From: Nocardioides sp. Root190
GTDB taxonomy: Bacteria > Actinomycetota > Actinomycetes > Propionibacteriales > Nocardioidaceae
DNA length: 64,000 nucleotides
NCBI RefSeq assembly: GCF_001428565.1
Contig: NZ_LMIA01000009.1
Location: 517,358 to 581,357, forward strand
Reading direction: 5' to 3'
The notes beneath the pieces are model-generated. The model searched no databases, was not told where the DNA came from, and worked only from the letters and a program-made list of their open reading frames with translations. The first letter of the stretch is position 1. Each line of letters begins with the position of its first letter. Positions 51,553-59,742 of this stretch are shown one piece after another. Position numbers and translations under genes: made by a program.

Positions 51553-52458
51553 ATGAGCCACCACCACGCTGACGAGACCGAAGAGCACGACCTCGGACTG
51601 GCCCACGACCTGCCGAAGATCATGGCGCGTCGTGGGCTGTTCGGCCTCCTGGGCGGGGTCGGGGCCGCTGCGGCCCTGACCGCCTGCGGCACGGACGGTA
51701 CGACGACCAGCTCGTCCACCTCGGCCAGCACGGACGCCTCCGCGAGCGCCGACGGTGGTCCCGGCGGCGGGGGAGCGCCGCCCGAGGGTGGTCCCGGCGG
51801 GATGGGCGGCGAGAGCAGCGTCGAGGTCGCCGAGGGGGAGATCCCCGAGGAGACGGCCGGTCCCTACCCGGGCGACGGCAGCAACGGTCCGAACGTGTTG
51901 ACCGAGTCGGGTGTGGTCCGCAGCGACCTGACCACGAGCTTCGGCTCGGCGTCAGGCGTGGCGGAGGGCATCCCCACGACGGTGAAGCTGAAGGTCTACG
52001 ACCTCAACGGCGAGTCGATCACCCCGCTCGCCGGTGCCGCGGTCTACCTGTGGCACTGCGACCGCGAGGGCCGCTACTCGATGTACGACGACCAGGTCAC
52101 CGAGGAGAACTACCTGCGCGGGGTCCAGGAGGCCGACGACGACGGCAACCTGAGCTTCACCACCATCTTCCCTGCCTGTTACACCGGTCGCTGGCCGCAC
52201 ATGCACTTCGAGGTCTACGAGAGCCTGTCGAAGGCCACCAGCGCCGACAACAAGCTGCGGACCTCGCAGCTGGCGCTGCCCCAGGACGTCTGCGACACCG
52301 TCTACGCCACCGAGGGCTACGAGACGAGCGTCAGCAACCTGGGACAGCTGAGCCTGGAGACCGACAACATCTTCAGCGACGGGCACTCGCTCCAGCTCGC
52401 GAAGGTGACCGGTTCGGTCGAGGCGGGCTACACCGTCACGCTCAACATCCCGGTCTGA
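51553..52458 (+). CDS. Tat-exported lipoprotein, intradiol dioxygenase-like
   Basis: 301 aa. Signal region: twin Arg26-Arg27 (MARRGLFGLLGG) and lipobox ALTAC with Cys45, so it is probably exported folded by Tat and lipid-anchored. A Ser/Thr/Gly/Pro linker follows (46-90). The catalytic part has ETAGPYPGDGSNGPNVL (100-116) and the iron ligand set Tyr175, Tyr210, His216 and His218 (REGRYSMYD; ACYTGRWPHMHFEVY). Intradiol dioxygenases cleave catechols; an extracytoplasmic lipoprotein form is unusual and its substrate unknown. The ATG follows CAGACT by 7 nt, the same hexamer as furA. Confidence 0.8.
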   Translation: MSHHHADETEEHDLGLAHDLPKIMARRGLFGLLGGVGAAAALTACGTDGTTTSSSTSASTDASASADGGPGGGGAPPEGGPGGMGGESSVEVAEGEIPEETAGPYPGDGSNGPNVLTESGVVRSDLTTSFGSASGVAEGIPTTVKLKVYDLNGESITPLAGAAVYLWHCDREGRYSMYDDQVTEENYLRGVQEADDDGNLSFTTIFPACYTGRWPHMHFEVYESLSKATSADNKLRTSQLALPQDVCDTVYATEGYETSVSNLGQLSLETDNIFSDGHSLQLAKVTGSVEAGYTVTLNIPV

Positions 52459-52470
52459 GACACTGGGCGT

Positions 52471-53676
52471 GTGCCGTCCGCGTTGCCCGAGGGAGATCCC
52501 GCCCCCAGTGACGGAGGACTCCCACCCGCGGCGCTCGCCGAGCTCGGCCAGCGCCCGTTCGGGTTCTACGCCCACGTGCCGTTCTGCTCGGTGCGGTGCG
52601 GCTACTGCGACTTCAACACCTACACGGCCGAGGAGCTCGGACCCGGTGTCTCCCGGTCGACGTACGCCGACCAGGCGGTCGCCGAGGTGCACCTGGCCCG
52701 CCGTGTGCTGGGTGAGCAGGCGCCGGAGGTGGGGACCGTCTTCCTCGGTGGCGGGACGCCGACGCTGCTGCCGGCAGCCGACCTGGGCAGGATCCTCGGC
52801 GCGATCGACGACACCTTCGGACTCGCGCCGGGCGCCGAGGTGACGACGGAGGCCAACCCGGACTCGGTCGACCTCGACTACCTGACCGCGTTGCGGGAGG
52901 CCGGGTTCACCCGGGTGTCCTTCGGGATGCAGTCCGCGGTGCCGTCGGTGCTGGCGGTCCTGGATCGCACCCACGATCCCGAGCGGGTGCCGCGCGTGGT
53001 GGAGGCCGCACGGTCCGCAGGCTTCGAGCAGATCAGCCTCGACCTGATCTACGGCACGCCGGGGGAGAGTGCCGACGACTGGGAGACCACCCTCGACGCG
53101 GCCCTGGCGTGCTCGCCGGACCACGTGTCGGCGTACTCCCTCATCGTCGAGGACGGCACCGCGCTCGCGCGCCGGGTGCGCCGCGGTGAGCTGCCGATGC
53201 CCGACGACGACGATCTCGCCGACAAGTACGTCCAGGCCGACGAGCGCCTCGTCGACGCCGGTCTCGGGTGGTACGAGGTGTCCAACTGGGCCCGCGACGA
53301 CCGGGCCCGGTGCCGCCACAACCTGGCCTACTGGACCGGCGCGGACTGGTGGGGCGTGGGGCCCGGTGCGCACTCCCACGTCGGCGGGGTCCGCTGGTGG
53401 AACGTCAAGCACCCGGCGGCGTACGCCGGCCGGCTGGCCGCCGGCGACAGCCCGGCGCACGCCCGCGAGGTCCTCGATGCGGCGACCCGTCGCGTGGAGC
53501 GGGTCCTGCTCGAGGTGCGCCTGCGCGAGGGCCTGGACGTCTCGCTGCTCGAGGACCCCGCGGTCCTGCGCGGCCTCGTCGCCGACGACCTGATCGAGGA
53601 CCGCGCCGACCGCCTGGTCCTCACCCGCCGTGGCCGGCTGCTGGCCGACGGCGTCGTGCACACCCTCCTGGCCTGA
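52471..53676 (+). CDS. hemW: Radical SAM protein HemW (heme chaperone)
   Basis: 401 aa. The [4Fe-4S] motif CX3CX2C is Cys39, Cys43 and Cys46 (FCSVRCGYCDFNTY). The HemW-specific HNLAYW near 278-283 distinguishes it from true coproporphyrinogen oxidase HemN; HemW inserts or carries heme. The GTG start follows GACACT by 6 nt. The mycobacterial homologue (Rv2388c) is in the same wider neighbourhood as hrcA-dnaJ, as in this window. It is followed by a 121-nt AT-rich gap. Confidence 0.93.
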   Translation: MPSALPEGDPAPSDGGLPPAALAELGQRPFGFYAHVPFCSVRCGYCDFNTYTAEELGPGVSRSTYADQAVAEVHLARRVLGEQAPEVGTVFLGGGTPTLLPAADLGRILGAIDDTFGLAPGAEVTTEANPDSVDLDYLTALREAGFTRVSFGMQSAVPSVLAVLDRTHDPERVPRVVEAARSAGFEQISLDLIYGTPGESADDWETTLDAALACSPDHVSAYSLIVEDGTALARRVRRGELPMPDDDDLADKYVQADERLVDAGLGWYEVSNWARDDRARCRHNLAYWTGADWWGVGPGAHSHVGGVRWWNVKHPAAYAGRLAAGDSPAHAREVLDAATRRVERVLLEVRLREGLDVSLLEDPAVLRGLVADDLIEDRADRLVLTRRGRLLADGVVHTLLA

Positions 53677-53722
53677 CTCGGCCTGACCCGGCCCTGCCCC
53701 GCCGCGCGGTGGTGGCCGCGAC

Positions 53723-53792
53723 TTCATTGCCCATTAACTCTAGTGATACAGTAGAAATAGGTGCCGAAGGACGGCGCTGTCCCGCTAGGAGG
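53723..53792 (+). promoter_or_regulatory. AT-rich promoter and palindrome before the cytidylyltransferase operon
   Basis: The gap 53677-53797 is unusually AT-rich for this genome. TTCATT (53723-53728), 18 nt, TACAGT (53747-53752) could be the promoter. The imperfect palindrome TCTAGTGATACAGTAGA (53739-53755) overlaps the -10 and could be an operator. AGGAGG at 53787-53792 is a strong ribosome site 5 nt before the ATG. Confidence 0.5.
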
Positions 53793-53797
53793 CTTCG

Positions 53798-54223
53798 ATG
53801 GGTCCCGTGATCGGCTACGTGCCGGGTGCCTTCGACCTGTTCCACATCGGTCACCTCAACGCCCTGCGCCAGGCGCGCCAGTGGTGTGACGTGCTGGTGG
53901 CCGGGGTGGTGGCTGACGAGGTCTGCCTGGAGACGAAGGGCGTGCAGCCCACCGTCCCGCTCTCGGAGCGACTGGAGATCGTGGAGGCGATCGGCATCGT
54001 CGACGCCGTCTACGCCGAGGACACCACGAGCAAGACCGACTCCTGGCGTGACGTGGGCTTCCACCGGATTTTCAAGGGTGACGACTGGCAGGGCACGGCC
54101 AAGGGACGCCGCCTCGAGCAGGAGATGGCGGCGCTGGGCGTCCAGGTCACCTACTTCCCCTACACCCTCCAGACCTCCTCGACGGCGCTGCGCAAGGCGC
54201 TCGCCCACCGCGGGGCGTCATGA
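53798..54223 (+). CDS. Cytidylyltransferase (TagD/glycerol-3-phosphate or ethanolamine-phosphate type)
   Basis: 141 aa. A nucleotidyltransferase of the TagD class with the HxGH motif at 16-19 (DLFHIGHLNAL), the SERLEIVEAIGIVDAVY segment, GDDWQGTAKG near 94-103 and the C-terminal TSSTALRKAL that replaces the RTxGISTT motif. It should form a CDP-alcohol, for example CDP-glycerol, CDP-ethanolamine or CDP-choline; the exact alcohol cannot be read off. It overlaps the LicD-methyltransferase gene by four bases (ATGA), and the small coiled-coil gene follows in the same way. A nearby product of the kind LicD transfers is therefore likely. Confidence 0.87.
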   Translation: MGPVIGYVPGAFDLFHIGHLNALRQARQWCDVLVAGVVADEVCLETKGVQPTVPLSERLEIVEAIGIVDAVYAEDTTSKTDSWRDVGFHRIFKGDDWQGTAKGRRLEQEMAALGVQVTYFPYTLQTSSTALRKALAHRGAS

Positions 54224-55812
54224 CCACCGTCGTCTCCGACGACGGCATCCTCCTTCCTGCAGCCTCGCGTCCGTTCCTCGTCGAGATCGACGGCCACTAC
54301 GTCTGGTCGCTGACCCCCGACCGCGACGGGGTGCGTCGCAGCGGGGGAGTGCTGGTGCCGTGGCCCGGAGTCCTGCGACCGTTCCTGTCCGGCCGCGGCC
54401 GGATCCGGATCACCGACACCACCGGCGAGGAGGTCCTGCACGATGCCGAGGTCGGTCTCGGTGCCGGGGAGGGCCCGCTCGCGGTCGTCGACGCGCAGGG
54501 CAACCGGCTCAGCGTCGACAAGGTCGGCCACCTCGCCCGTTCCTTCGCGGACACCGGAGAGGCTGTCCAGCAGGAGATCCTGGTCGGGACCAGGCGGGCG
54601 CTCGACGACCTGCGCGAGCACGCCGGCGTGAACGCCTACCTCAACTACGGCGCGCTCCTGGGGGCGATCCGCGAGGGCCGGATGCTCGCCCACGACTCCG
54701 ACACCGACCTCTGCTACCTCTCGGACCACACCTCGCCGGCCGACATCATCGCCGAGTCCTACCGGATCTCGCGCGCCATGCGCGCCCTCGGCTGGAACCT
54801 CCTGCGCATGTCCGGCGGCGACATCAAGCTGCTCCTGCCGCTCTCCGACGGCCGGATCTGCCACATCGACGTGTTCGTGGCGTTCCACGTCGGCGACACC
54901 TTCTTCCAGCTCGGCAACCGCAGCGGCTCGCTGCCGCGCTCGTCGATCGAGCCGTTCTCGACGATCGAGCTCCATGGCCACGAGTTCCCCGCCCCGCGCG
55001 ACCCCGAGGCGATGCTCGCCTTCCTCTACGGGCCGCACTGGCGCACGCCCGACCCGTCCTTCCGCTACGAGGACCCGCCGGACGGCGTACGACGTCTCGA
55101 CGGCTGGCTCCGCGGCTTCCGCTCGGAGATGGGGCTGTGGACCGGGTTCCTCAACGGCCCCCGGGTCACCGACGTGCCGCGCACGGCCTCGCCCTTCGCG
55201 CGATGGGTCGAGCCGCAGCTCGGGGACCTCCCGGTGCTCGACCTCGGCACCGGGACCGGACGCGACGCACTCTGGTTCGCCCGTCAGGGCCACCGCACCG
55301 GGGCCGTGGACTTCTCCCGCGCGGGTCTGGGACGGGTACGCCGTCTGGCGCGCCACCGGGGCCTCGAGGTCGAGGCCGGGCAGCTGATCCTCGGCGAGCT
55401 GCGTTCGACGCTGAGCCTGGGCACGCGGCTCGCCCGCGACCCCCACCACCTCTACGCCCGCCACCTCCTGGGGTGCCTGGACGACGCCGCGCTGGACCAG
55501 CTCTGGCTGCTCGCGCGGATGGCGCTCCGGCCCGGTGGGGGCTCGCTGTTCCTGGAGTTCCAGGCCGTCGACGACCAGGTGCCCGACACCGCGGCCGGCA
55601 CTGCGGTCGAGCCGGACGGACTGGTCCGCCGCGTCGACCCCGCCGCCGTCCGGGCCGGGATCGAGAGGTCCGGCGGGATCGTCGAGCGGATCACCCTCGC
55701 CCCCGGTCAGGACATGTTCGACCACCCGGACCTGGCCGTGTGCCGGATCCGCGCCGTCTGGCCCGCGCCCACCGCGCCGGCCTCCGCTGCACCCACCGAG
55801 GAGACCCGATGA
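54220..55812 (+). CDS. LicD-family phosphotransferase fused to a SAM methyltransferase
   Basis: 530 aa in three parts. Residues 1-115 are an N-terminal beta-rich domain I do not recognise. Residues about 118-300 are LicD-like: LNYGALLGAIREGRMLAHDSD and DTDLCYL (DxD-type acidic cluster at 159-163), ICHIDVFVAFH and the C-terminal PHWRTPDP. Residues about 335-520 are a class I methyltransferase: VLDLGTGTGRDALWFARQGH and VDFSRAGLGRVRRL. LicD proteins move phosphocholine or similar groups from CDP donors to glycans; here the donor may come from the upstream cytidylyltransferase. The methyltransferase could methylate the substituent or the glycan. It overlaps both neighbours by four bases. Confidence 0.82.
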   Translation: MTTVVSDDGILLPAASRPFLVEIDGHYVWSLTPDRDGVRRSGGVLVPWPGVLRPFLSGRGRIRITDTTGEEVLHDAEVGLGAGEGPLAVVDAQGNRLSVDKVGHLARSFADTGEAVQQEILVGTRRALDDLREHAGVNAYLNYGALLGAIREGRMLAHDSDTDLCYLSDHTSPADIIAESYRISRAMRALGWNLLRMSGGDIKLLLPLSDGRICHIDVFVAFHVGDTFFQLGNRSGSLPRSSIEPFSTIELHGHEFPAPRDPEAMLAFLYGPHWRTPDPSFRYEDPPDGVRRLDGWLRGFRSEMGLWTGFLNGPRVTDVPRTASPFARWVEPQLGDLPVLDLGTGTGRDALWFARQGHRTGAVDFSRAGLGRVRRLARHRGLEVEAGQLILGELRSTLSLGTRLARDPHHLYARHLLGCLDDAALDQLWLLARMALRPGGGSLFLEFQAVDDQVPDTAAGTAVEPDGLVRRVDPAAVRAGIERSGGIVERITLAPGQDMFDHPDLAVCRIRAVWPAPTAPASAAPTEETR

Positions 55813-56069
55813 GCACCCACGAGATCCGGACCCGGCTCCGGTCGCAGGCTCGCGATCGCCTGCCCGGCCCCGTCGTCGAGCGGATCCGCGGCCGCGTCAG
55901 CCTGCGGGACCGGGTCCGCGTGCTCGAGGCCGAGGTCCAGGAGAACCGTCAGCTCAACCGCCGTATCGCCGAGCTGACCGACGTCGTCACCGAGCTGCTG
56001 ATCCCGCTCGATGCGCGTGACCAGGACCGGGTGGACGAGGTGCTGAGCAGGTACCAGCAGGGTCTCTGA
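55809..56069 (+). CDS. 86-residue coiled-coil protein (DUF6752-like)
   Basis: 86 aa. A basic N-terminus (TRLRSQARDRLPGPVVERIRGR) is followed by a predicted coiled coil of about 45 residues (LRDRVRVLEAEVQENRQLNRRIAELTDVVTELL) and a short acidic end. There is no signal peptide or membrane segment. It matches, from memory, a small family of unknown function seen next to surface-glycan genes in Nocardioidaceae. The ATG overlaps the LicD gene stop (ATGA), so it is co-translated, perhaps as an assembly or scaffold factor of the enzyme pair. Confidence 0.72.
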   Translation: MSTHEIRTRLRSQARDRLPGPVVERIRGRVSLRDRVRVLEAEVQENRQLNRRIAELTDVVTELLIPLDARDQDRVDEVLSRYQQGL

Positions 56070-56082
56070 CCCCGCCGAGCCC

Positions 56083-56105
56083 GGCCGGACGGATCCGGAC
56101 CGGCC
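56083..56105. terminator. GC hairpin between convergent genes
   Basis: GGCCGG (56083-56088) and CCGGCC (56100-56105) around an 11-nt loop, ending next to the DUF3097 stop. It probably terminates both the surface-glycan operon and the opposing transcript. Confidence 0.5.
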
Positions 56106-56954
56106 TCAGACCGCCGTCACGAAGTCGATCAGCTCCTCGACCCGTCCCAACAGGGTCGGGTCGAGGTCCTGGAATCCGCGCACGCCCCCGAGGACGTGCT
56201 TCCATGCCCGGGCGATGTCGGCCTGGTCGCGGTGCGGCCAGCCGAGCTGCTGGCAGGTGCCCTTCTTCCAGTCGATGCTGCGCGGGACCGACGGCCACTC
56301 GGTGAACCCGAGTCGCTCGGGCTTCACGGCCTGCCAGATGTCGATGAACGGGTGCCCGACGATCAGCACGTCCTTGCCGACCGGGGACTTCTTGATGCCC
56401 TGGGCGATCCGGCTCTCCTTGGAGCCCGGCACGAGATGGTCGACCAGGACGCCGACGCGTCGGTTCGGACCCGGCTTGAAGTCGCGCAGGTGATCGGCCA
56501 GGTCGTCGACGCCGCCGAGGAACTCCACGACCACGCCCTCGATGCGCAGGTCGTCGCCCCAGACCTTCTCGACGAGCTCGGCGTCGTGCCGGCCCTCGAC
56601 GAAGATGCGGCTGGCCCGGGCGACGCGGGCCTTCACGTCATGGACGGCGATCGAGCCGCTCGCCGTACGCGTCGGCTTCTGCGGGCCTGCTGCGTTCGCG
56701 CCCAGGGGCGGGGTGAGGATGACCGGCTTGCCCTCGAGCAGGAAGCCCGGGCCGAGGGGGAAGGTACGCCGCTTGCCGCGGCGGTCCTCGAGGGTCACGG
56801 TGTCCAGGTCGCGGTCGAACGCGACGATCTCGCCGCACCAGTCCGTGGTGACCTCTTCGACGACCAGGCCGGGATCGGCGGGCGTCTCCACCGCGCGGCC
56901 CCGCTTGGGGACCTTCCAGTCACCTGCCAGCACATCGGTCCCGTAGCGATCCAC
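56106..56954 (-). CDS. DUF3097 family protein
   Basis: 282 aa, typical for this actinobacterial family of unknown function. Recognisable blocks are VVEEVTTDWCGEIVAFDRD, HDVKARVARASRIFVEGRHDAELVEKVWGDDLR (a TOPRIM-like stretch), GVLVDHLVPGSKESRIA and DVLIVGHPFIDIWQAVKPERLG. A nucleic-acid-related role is suggested by the TOPRIM resemblance but not shown. GTG 56954 is chosen; TAGGTT lies 8 nt before it on the minus strand. The family is often found between hemW and hrcA-dnaJ, as here. Confidence 0.88.
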   Translation of the reverse strand: MDRYGTDVLAGDWKVPKRGRAVETPADPGLVVEEVTTDWCGEIVAFDRDLDTVTLEDRRGKRRTFPLGPGFLLEGKPVILTPPLGANAAGPQKPTRTASGSIAVHDVKARVARASRIFVEGRHDAELVEKVWGDDLRIEGVVVEFLGGVDDLADHLRDFKPGPNRRVGVLVDHLVPGSKESRIAQGIKKSPVGKDVLIVGHPFIDIWQAVKPERLGFTEWPSVPRSIDWKKGTCQQLGWPHRDQADIARAWKHVLGGVRGFQDLDPTLLGRVEELIDFVTAV

Positions 56955-56974
56955 GACGGACCAACCTAGGCGGT

Positions 56975-57751
56975 TCAGGCCATCGGCAGGTGGCGGCGCG
57001 CCCGGGGGAGCTGGGCGTAGGCGCGGGGGACCGCGTGGTGCAGGGCGTCGACGGGGAAGGGCCACGTCGCGGAGGCGATCGCCTCGGCCTCGGGCACGCC
57101 GCGCGAGACCAGGTCGCGCAGGGTCTCGGCGACCGCGCGCAGCTCGTCGCACTGGGTCTCCACGAAGCTCCGGTCGACGACGGCGCCGTGACCGGGGACG
57201 ACGACCGAGGCCGGGGTGAGCAGACCGATCACCAGGTCGAGGGTCTGCGGCCACTCCAGGGGCCACGAGTCCGCACCGAACGAGGGAGGTGCGGACTCCT
57301 CGACCAGGTCGCCCGTGAGCAGGACGTCCGCGTCGGGGACACGCACCACCAGGTCCCCGGCCGTGTGGCCGCGGCCGGGGTGGATGAGCTCGACCTGACG
57401 GTCCCCGAGGTCGATGACCACCGCGCTGGAGAAGGTGTGGTCGGCCGGCGGTGCGGCCGGGTCGGTCTGCGCCGCGGCCTCCTCGGTCGCGTGGATCGGG
57501 ACGCCGTCGTAGTGCGTGCGGAAGGCCGCATTGCCCAGGACGTGGTCGAAGTGGTCGTGGGTGTTGACCACGGCGAGGACCGGTCCCGGCCCCAGGTCGC
57601 CCAGCGCGGCGATGGCCTCGTCGGCCTCTGCGGGGGTGGCGAGGGTGTCGACGACCACGAAGCCACGCTCGCCCCGGATCGCGACCAGGTTGACGTCGTA
57701 CGACGCGACGCGGCGCACCCAGATCCGGTCGGCTACTTCGGTGAACGGCAC
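56975..57751 (-). CDS. Metallo-beta-lactamase-fold hydrolase
   Basis: 258 aa. The metal motif HxHxDH is His65, His67, Asp69 and His70 in NTHDHFDHVLG, with GHTAGDLVVRVPDADVLLTGDLVEE and VVPGHGAVVD providing the other ligands. The fold covers thioesterases, glyoxalase II-like and other hydrolases; no substrate is indicated. The GTG start at 57751 follows TACGGT (57763-57758) by 6 nt. It lies upstream of DUF3097 with 20 nt between, so the two could be one transcript. Confidence 0.9.
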   Translation of the reverse strand: MPFTEVADRIWVRRVASYDVNLVAIRGERGFVVVDTLATPAEADEAIAALGDLGPGPVLAVVNTHDHFDHVLGNAAFRTHYDGVPIHATEEAAAQTDPAAPPADHTFSSAVVIDLGDRQVELIHPGRGHTAGDLVVRVPDADVLLTGDLVEESAPPSFGADSWPLEWPQTLDLVIGLLTPASVVVPGHGAVVDRSFVETQCDELRAVAETLRDLVSRGVPEAEAIASATWPFPVDALHHAVPRAYAQLPRARRHLPMA

Positions 57752-57757
57752 CCGCTC

Positions 57758-57763
57758 ACCGTA
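57758..57763 (-). promoter_or_regulatory. Predicted -10 of leaderless MBL promoter
   Basis: TACGGT, 6 nt before the GTG at 57751. Confidence 0.4.
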
Positions 57764-57781
57764 GCGAGGGCGTGATCCAGG

Positions 57782-58528
57782 TCAACACAGGCCGGCGTGG
57801 AGCTCGGAGCGCAGGAGCTCGCCGAGCTCGGGGGTGCTGGTGGCGGAACGGGGGAAGTGCAGCTCGCTCTGGTGGGACCCGGTGAGGTCCACCCACTGCA
57901 GCACGACGCTCGAGGCGCTGAGCTCGGCGAGGTGGACGCCGAGGATGTCGCCGAGCCGGGTGGAGGTGCGGGTGGCGATCGCGCGTCGCAGCTCGTCCTG
58001 GTGGCACACGTTGGCGTGCTCGACCGAGCGCTGCAGGAAGCCGCGGTTGAGGTCGTGGGCCCGGCTCGCGAAGGCGTGCAGGGGGACGCGGATGCGGGCG
58101 TCGTCGGGGGCGTGGTCATCGCCCTCGCGGGCGAGCACGGCGAAGTCGAGGTGCAGCGTGATCCGCATCCGCACCTCGGCGCAGCACTCGCACTCCTCGA
58201 GGCCGCTGGCCTCCAGGCGTCCGGAGAGGGTCAGGGTCGCGTCCCGGTCAGAGGACCCGGCGCGGCCCAGGCCGCTGCGCAGCGTGAGCAGTGCGCCCCT
58301 GCGGTCGGTGGCCGCGACGGCCAGGGCGGCGTCGGCCGGGCAGGAGAACATCGGGAGGCCGCCGTGGTCCTGCATCTCCAGGTGCGCGTCCTCGAGGCCT
58401 GCGGTGACGTCGTCGATGCCGTCGACGACCAGGCGTACGTCGGCCGGGCACGCCAGGATGCTGCGGGCTGCGGCCGCCAGTCGGTGCACGTCGGCGCGGC
58501 TGGCGTCGATGCCGGGGTCCAGGGACAT
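57782..58528 (-). CDS. DUF2470-domain protein under an iron box
   Basis: 248 aa. The N-terminal two thirds resemble the flavin-reductase/HugZ-like split barrel only loosely ([33 protein letters not shown], then a CECC cluster near 119-122). The C-terminal segment [28 protein letters not shown] and [17 protein letters not shown] fits the DUF2470 domain, which in HugZ-type proteins helps bind or degrade heme. AAGGAG lies 7 nt before the ATG at 58528, fixing the start. An IdeR-type box lies 23-41 bp upstream, so expression should rise in iron starvation, in line with a heme-iron role. Exact activity unproven. Confidence 0.78.
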   Translation of the reverse strand: MSLDPGIDASRADVHRLAAAARSILACPADVRLVVDGIDDVTAGLEDAHLEMQDHGGLPMFSCPADAALAVAATDRRGALLTLRSGLGRAGSSDRDATLTLSGRLEASGLEECECCAEVRMRITLHLDFAVLAREGDDHAPDDARIRVPLHAFASRAHDLNRGFLQRSVEHANVCHQDELRRAIATRTSTRLGDILGVHLAELSASSVVLQWVDLTGSHQSELHFPRSATSTPELGELLRSELHAGLC

Positions 58529-58550
58529 GGCCTGCTCCTTCGATCGGGTC

Positions 58551-58569
58551 TTAGGTGAGCCTAACCTAC
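58551..58569. promoter_or_regulatory. IdeR/DtxR iron box
   Basis: TTAGGTGAGCCTAACCTAC matches the 19-bp IdeR consensus (TTAGGTTAGGCTAACCTAA, from memory) at 16 of 19 positions. It is placed 23-41 bp before the DUF2470 start, on a plausible promoter. Confidence 0.8.
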
Positions 58570-58637
58570 TACCCAGTGCGACGTGTCGGAAGCCTCGTGT
58601 CCCACGGTCCGGGCATTCCGGGGGACCGGCGGTAGCA

Positions 58638-58664
58638 TTGGCACTCCTCGGAGCGGAGTGCCAG
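58638..58664. promoter_or_regulatory. CIRCE element of hrcA
   Basis: TTGGCACTC (58638-58646), 9 nt, GAGTGCCAG (58656-58664); the CIRCE consensus is TTAGCACTC-N9-GAGTGCTAA. The arms pair at 8 of 9 positions. It overlaps the end of a likely -10 TAGCAT (58633-58638), so HrcA would repress its own operon. Confidence 0.9.
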
Positions 58665-58691
58665 AGCGTCGACATCACCCAGGAGGTGGGC

Positions 58692-59717
58692 ATGCAGGAG
58701 GAACGCAGGCTCGCCGTGCTGCGCGCGATCGTCCAGGACTACGTCGCGACGGAGGAGCCGGTCGGTTCCAAGGCCCTGGTCGAGCGCCACCACCTCAACG
58801 TCTCGCCGGCCACTATCCGCAACGACATGGCCGCGCTGGAGGACGAGGGCTTCCTCGCCCAGCCCCACACGAGCGCCGGCCGCGTGCCCACCGACAAGGG
58901 CTACCGCCTGTTCGTCGACCGGCTGTCGACGGTCAAGCCGATGACGACGGCCGAGCGACGCGCCATCGCCGGCTTCCTCGACGGCGCGGTGGACCTCGAC
59001 GACGTCGTGAACCGCTCGGTCCGGGTCCTGGCCCAGCTGACCCGACAGGTCGCCGTGGTGCAGTACCCCAGCCTCTCGCGCTCCACCGTGCGCCACGTCG
59101 AGGTCGTCGCGCTGACGCCGACCCGCCTGCTCCTGGTGCTCATCCTCAGCAGCGGCCGCGTCGAGCAGCGCCACGTCGAGCTGGAGGCCGAGCTCGCCGA
59201 CGACGAGCTCGCCGCCCTGCGATCCCGGATCAACCTCGCTGCCACCGGTGAGATCATCGCCGTCGCCGCGGCCGCGCTCGACGCGCTGGTCCGCCCGGTC
59301 CCCGACGGCCCGGAGGTCCCCGCCGCCCTGACCGCGGTCGTGGACACGCTGGTCGAGGCGATGAGCGACCACCGCTCCGACGAGCGGGTGGTCGTCGGTG
59401 GCACGGCCAACCTGGCCCGGTTCGGCGAGAGCTTCGACACCTCGATCCGCCCGCTGCTCGAAGCGCTCGAGGAGCAGGTCGTGCTGCTGCGCCTGCTCGG
59501 TGAGGCGAGCGGCGGCGGAGCCGTCACGGTGCGGATCGGCACCGAAGGACCCTACGAAGAGCTGTCCTCGACCAGCGTGGTCGCGACCGGCTACGGCCCG
59601 GACGATGCCCTGGCGTCGCTCGGGATCGTCGGTCCCACGCGCATGGACTACCCCGGAACGATGGCGGCCGTGCGTGCAGTTGCGCGCTACGTGTCGCGCA
59701 TCCTCGACGAGAGCTGA
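58692..59717 (+). CDS. hrcA: Heat-inducible transcription repressor HrcA
   Basis: 341 aa. The winged helix (1-75) carries [35 protein letters not shown], followed by the HrcA regulatory domains and the C-terminal [28 protein letters not shown]. HrcA binds CIRCE and is kept active by GroEL. AGGAGG (58681-58686) lies 5 nt before the ATG at 58692, which fixes the start. It heads the operon hrcA-dnaJ-rsmE and is repressed through the CIRCE just upstream. Confidence 0.97.
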   Translation: MQEERRLAVLRAIVQDYVATEEPVGSKALVERHHLNVSPATIRNDMAALEDEGFLAQPHTSAGRVPTDKGYRLFVDRLSTVKPMTTAERRAIAGFLDGAVDLDDVVNRSVRVLAQLTRQVAVVQYPSLSRSTVRHVEVVALTPTRLLLVLILSSGRVEQRHVELEAELADDELAALRSRINLAATGEIIAVAAAALDALVRPVPDGPEVPAALTAVVDTLVEAMSDHRSDERVVVGGTANLARFGESFDTSIRPLLEALEEQVVLLRLLGEASGGGAVTVRIGTEGPYEELSSTSVVATGYGPDDALASLGIVGPTRMDYPGTMAAVRAVARYVSRILDES

Positions 59718-59742
59718 GCGAGTCCCAGCTGATGGAGAAGAA

